Shown here one piece after another: positions 31,597 through 35,022 of a DNA stretch of 35,022 nt. Source of the DNA: Gamarada debralockiae (Eukaryota > Ascomycota > Leotiomycetes > Helotiales > Hyphodiscaceae); NCBI GenBank assembly GCA_002803225.1, contig NXFV01000747.1:1-35022 (forward strand), written 5' to 3'. Each line of letters starts with the position of its first letter. The first letter of the stretch is position 1. The notes beneath the pieces are model-generated. The model was not told the origin of the DNA. It made no database searches and saw nothing but the letters and a program-made list of their open reading frames with translations. Made by a program: the position numbers and the translations under genes.

Positions 31597-33835
31597 ATGG
31601 ATTCCAGCGACGAGGCTCCAGCCTCTTCTATGCCGCCACCACCATCAGTGCCCACCGAACAAACCCGGCGATATACTAAAGATGAATGGGAGGCCCAGAA
31701 ATCGTTCATTGTGGGCATATACCCTATGAAAGGAATGACATTGGAGAAAATCCGCGATTACCTCCTAAAGGAAAGAGGTTTCTCAGCGACGTAAGTTGCG
31801 ACGGAAAAATTTCGCATTGCCATGCTAAATCTTTCAACAGCCAAAGACAACTGAAGCGTAAGATTGCGGATTGGCGACTCGATAAAAATGTCAAGGACCA
31901 TGAGATGAAAGGAATGGTGAGGAAACAGGCGAGGTTGAAGGCCAAGGGCAAGACCACGTCCTTCCGCGTCAGGGGCCAGCCCGTGGCACAAGCAAAAATC
32001 GATCGATGGCAAAAGAGAACAGGGTATTCTCAAGCTTCTTTTATAGCACAGCAGGCTGCTGGTTCACGTAAGCTTAAAATCATCCTAGAAGCTCGCTCAT
32101 TTCTAATATTGCGAGTTTAGCTACTCCAACCACGCCAACTTTGTCGGACATAAGCTATAATGCAATCTCAGAAAGAAGCTCTCTGTCGCCACATGTCGAG
32201 CCCAGAGAATTGGATGTGAACCGAGGATATAAGCAACTCACAAATGCCGAATTCCCAATTCATTCGCCCCAAAGTCAGACGGTCATCTTTCCCGAATTTG
32301 AAGAACGCGATGGTCGACAGACTCCTTTTGGCTCACGTCCAACTGGTATAATTGAGTCCACCGAAACGCAAAGTGAGTTTGGTGGTCAAAGTCCTGCTCC
32401 TTTCACTGCTCCACCGTCACCTGCTCCCTCTTGGCGGGAAGCTTCCATGGTTGCACCATCTGCGTCAAGCAATCGGTCAAGGGCAGTCGGAGACCACCGC
32501 CCTAGGGGTGCACTTGCAACCCCGTGTTCGCCCATGCCACCCCCATTCCCATTTCCGCACCGCCCTGCAGCTACCGAGTCTGGTATCACGGCGACCTCGT
32601 CAAAGACGCGATATCGCCAAGAAGACGAGAACGAGCACCGGCAGAGGTTGGAAACATTAGTACGTCAGCATGGTCCAGACCACCCAGCTTCTCTTGATAC
32701 ACTCTTTCGCCTTGGGGATATCTTGTACTACCAAGGAAGATATGGAGCGGCAGAAACAGCTTTTAGACAGGTGATAGAAGGAAGCCAGAAGACTGTTGGT
32801 GACGGCCACACGTACACCATTGTAGGTAAGTTTTTAAGAGCCCTCAGAGGCTTCAAGCCAGATGACGTTACTGACTTGATGTATTTCGTAGCTCAGGTGC
32901 GCCTGTCAAGTACATTTCGATTTCAGGGGAGATTGAGAGCCGCTGTGACACTCTCAAAGAAAACCTACGAAACAGCCTCAAGTTCTCTTCATCCCACCGA
33001 CAACACGTTGCTACAATCAAAGCTAGAGTTGGCTAACGCCTTGAAGGAAGCGGCTCAGTATCCTGAATCCGAAGCATTATACAATGAAATTATTCGAATG
33101 AGAGCTTCTCTCGGTCCGGATGACCTGACCGTGCTCAATTGTTTACGAGATCTTGGAGCGCTGAGAGGATTGCAAGGAAGGCACGACGAAAGCGAAAAAA
33201 TATTTCGGGAAGTTGTGCTGGCAAGGTCACTCTCTCTTGGTACCGACCATCCTCATTTTCTGGAGGATAAGTACAACTTGTGTACCTCTCTATTCAACCA
33301 GAGGAAGTACTTCGAGTGCGAAATCAATGCTAGACAGGTGTTGGCAGCTCGGACAAAGTTACTAGGACCCGAACACCCCGGTGCAGTCAGGAGCCAGTCA
33401 ATGTTGGCGAGAGTCCTCGTGGCAGCAAATCGTCCTACAGAGGGTGAAAGTCTCATGAGGGACGCCATAGAGAAGTTTTCCAGAGTCTTGGGCCCAAAAC
33501 ATCCGGACAAATTAGAAACTGAATGCAGTCTGGTTGAAATATTGCTAAGACAAAATCGATATCCAGAAGCAGAGATACTCGGAACAGAAGTAATGGCAGC
33601 GAGCGAAATGTATTCGGGGTTGGGCAATCTCTTCGGGCACAGTATAATGGCGGTCGGTCGAATCTACCTTGCTAAAGGTTGCATTGAAGACGCTCGAGCA
33701 ATGTTCGAAAGAGGGGTTGGTGAGGCTATGATCTCCTTGGGCGAGGAGCACCCCACGACCAAGGCCTTTATAAACGGGTATACAACCTTAGTCCAAGATA
33801 AAGATCGAATGGAACTTGTGGGGCCTAGTTCTTGA
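31597..33835 (+). CDS. Clr5-domain protein with C-terminal TPR array (689 aa)
   Basis: The exon model is 31597..31790, 31841..32067, 32121..32825, 32892..33835. The introns are 50, 53 and 66 nt, all with donors GTAAG. Residues of about 28-82 form a Clr5 domain (KDEWEAQKSFIVGIYPMKGM, GFSATQRQLKRKIADW). Clr5 domains are named after a fission yeast silencing factor and are thought to bind DNA or chromatin. Residues of about 140-300 are Ser/Pro-rich linker. From about 316 to the end run kinesin-light-chain-like TPR units (HPASLDTLFRLGDILYYQGR, HPTTKAFINGYTTLV), a protein-binding scaffold also used in fungal STAND-type proteins. The third intron is a multiple of three with no stop; its removal gives TYTIVAQVRLSSTFRFQGR, a good TPR helix, so splicing is favoured. 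Clr5-TPR proteins are expanded in Pezizomycotina with unknown functions. Confidence 0.9.
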
Positions 33836-33909
33836 GTGGGCTTATCAAAGGGGAGGTAGAGGATCTTCCGGTCCCAGTTCACTCTCGCATTTTTTGATTG
33901 ACTCTTCAT

Positions 33910-34896
33910 TTACGAAGTCATATTAAACATCGAAATAACGTACTCCGGGCACCACCTCAAAACGTTATCCATCCGATCCTCATGCCAAACATGCACCAAT
34001 TCGTATCCAAACGGTTCATCCTCCCACACTGGACCCACAGCAAACCTCATCGCCGTCTCAGCATCCGGAAGACTCGCCTTCGTCGTCCCACCTCCAAACC
34101 GTGGAAACGTCTTCAACTTCTTCCAAAACCACGCATCCTCACGATTATCTTTCGCCCTTCCATCGGGCTCCCGATCGCCCTTCTTCTCATCCTCCCAATT
34201 TGAATTCTTCACAATCTCCAACATCCTCTCCCGACTCCTCAATGACAGCCCACCATTCACTCCCGTCTCGGCACCCAACTTATCACCCATCGGCGCACCG
34301 ATGAAATCATATTCCAGAAAATCATCGAGGGTTTTCTCGGCCTTCGCACAAATCATGCTGTTGGATGTGAACATGAAGATATGTTCAGCAGGCGCCAATT
34401 GTTCCCAGAACCACGACTGGACCATGAATACGGAGCGGGAATAAGGTTCGTGGAACGGGAAATCGGTTGGGACACCGGGAGGTAGATCTCGTAAGTGAAT
34501 ACCACCCGCATGTAGTAATCGATTGAAGGACGGGGATAGCTGGAACGACATTGCGTTCAAGGGCGAGGTGAAGATGTGTATTGGCCATTGGGGCCCGAGG
34601 ACTGCGGAGAAGTGGAGGATTAAAGGGACGAGGTTCTCGAGGGGCCGGGTTTCGAGAATGACTGCGACTTTGTTCGTTGGTGGAGTGGGAACATTGTCAG
34701 GCTCTGCGATGTCGTCTGGTGACACGTGAAGAAACGGAACTTCATTGTAGAGATCCCATGAGGTCGTGAGTCGTGAGAAGAATAGGAGGAGGCATGTTAT
34801 TACGAGTGCGAGAAGGGCGAGTTGGTTGTTCTTTTTCTTTGCCTGAAGCCCCATGATCGTCATCCTCTCATTGCAACTTGACTCTGGCGTGCCCAT
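33910..34896 (-). CDS. DUF5672 type II membrane protein, putative glycosyltransferase-like (328 aa)
   Basis: A single exon. The start is the ATG at 34896 (MGTPESSCNERM); the frame extends four codons upstream only from a GTG. Basic residues KKK at 20-22 precede one membrane span (about 25-41, LALLALVITCLLLFF), which gives a cytosolic N-terminus and a lumenal body, the topology of Golgi enzymes. The body carries DUF5672 landmarks: KVAVILETRPLENLVPLIL, YDFIGAPMG, NGGLSLRSRERML and a REDAWFWKKL acidic-aromatic block near the C-terminus. DUF5672 is a family of fungal and other proteins with glycosyltransferase-like features but no assigned reaction. Its stop lies 74 bases from that of the convergent Clr5-TPR gene. 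Confidence 0.92.
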   Translation of the reverse strand: MGTPESSCNERMTIMGLQAKKKNNQLALLALVITCLLLFFSRLTTSWDLYNEVPFLHVSPDDIAEPDNVPTPPTNKVAVILETRPLENLVPLILHFSAVLGPQWPIHIFTSPLNAMSFQLSPSFNRLLHAGGIHLRDLPPGVPTDFPFHEPYSRSVFMVQSWFWEQLAPAEHIFMFTSNSMICAKAEKTLDDFLEYDFIGAPMGDKLGAETGVNGGLSLRSRERMLEIVKNSNWEDEKKGDREPDGRAKDNREDAWFWKKLKTFPRFGGGTTKASLPDAETAMRFAVGPVWEDEPFGYELVHVWHEDRMDNVLRWCPEYVISMFNMTS

Positions 34897-35000
34897 ATGT
34901 CGCGCCACAAATTTTCCCTGGCGGGAATTGAATATATGACGACCAATATGAACAATCGTTCGAATGTTGAAGAGTAATCATCTCAACCCAAAAGCTAGAA

Positions 35001-35022
35001 GGGGGGGGGGGGGGGGGGGGGG
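35001..35022 (+). other. Terminal run of 22 G, probable artefact
   Basis: The window ends in 22 consecutive G directly after AAAAGCTAGAA. No other homopolymer of this kind occurs in the window. In two-colour Illumina chemistry missing signal is called G, so untrimmed read ends assemble into poly-G at contig termini. It is unlikely to be genomic. Confidence 0.85.

Noticed and set aside
28400..31600. A toxin, defence island or secondary-metabolite cluster in the right arm
   Set aside because: No polyketide synthase, NRPS, terpene synthase, NACHT or Patatin-type gene is visible; only a pseudogene, repeats, an orphan and a Clr5-TPR gene are present.

Overview
The window is nuclear DNA of a filamentous ascomycete (Pezizomycotina). 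The evidence is compact genes split by short GT..AG introns (mostly 48-83 nt), and fungal families such as DUF3455, Clr5, 2EXR, DUF5672, Mss51 and Rse1. A placement in Leotiomycetes is only an impression from protein resemblance. I joined exons by splice consensus, reading frame and family homology; no transcript data were available.

Left arm (1-5885): a repeat compartment with no convincing host gene. It holds the 3' end of a decayed Ty1/copia element with its 3' LTR, a solo LTR of the same family flanked by a perfect 5-bp target duplication, a 19-bp minisatellite and a GC-rich patch of palindromes. The first host gene beside it (5886-6772, minus) encodes a secreted DUF3455 protein.

Core (8273-28051): conserved housekeeping genes. 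These are the Golgi coiled-coil protein CASP/Coy1 (minus), an unidentified 548-residue charged protein (plus), a mitochondrial PPR protein (minus) divergent from a histidine acid phosphatase (plus), a second histidine-phosphatase-fold protein of the Tfc7-like type (minus), the COX1 translational activator Mss51 (minus) divergent from the SF3b subunit Rse1 (plus), and a small intracellular zinc-finger/LysM protein (minus).

Right arm (28052-35022): an accessory-looking stretch. It has a wrecked 2EXR-domain gene, diverged tandem repeats, a two-exon 143-residue orphan gene, a run of repeated 10-mers, a Clr5-plus-TPR protein (plus) and a DUF5672 type II membrane protein (minus). The window ends in 22 consecutive G, which looks like a sequencing or assembly artefact at a contig end. 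The left edge falls inside a retroelement, so the window may be a whole contig bounded by a repeat and a bad end.

Several genes share mitochondrial or RNA themes (PPR protein, Mss51, Rse1, possible TFIIIC subunit), but the layout is ordinary fungal gene packing and I see no operon-like or defence-type system. The least explained items are the 143-residue orphan with its flanking repeats, and the Clr5-TPR gene with a frame-preserving intron.
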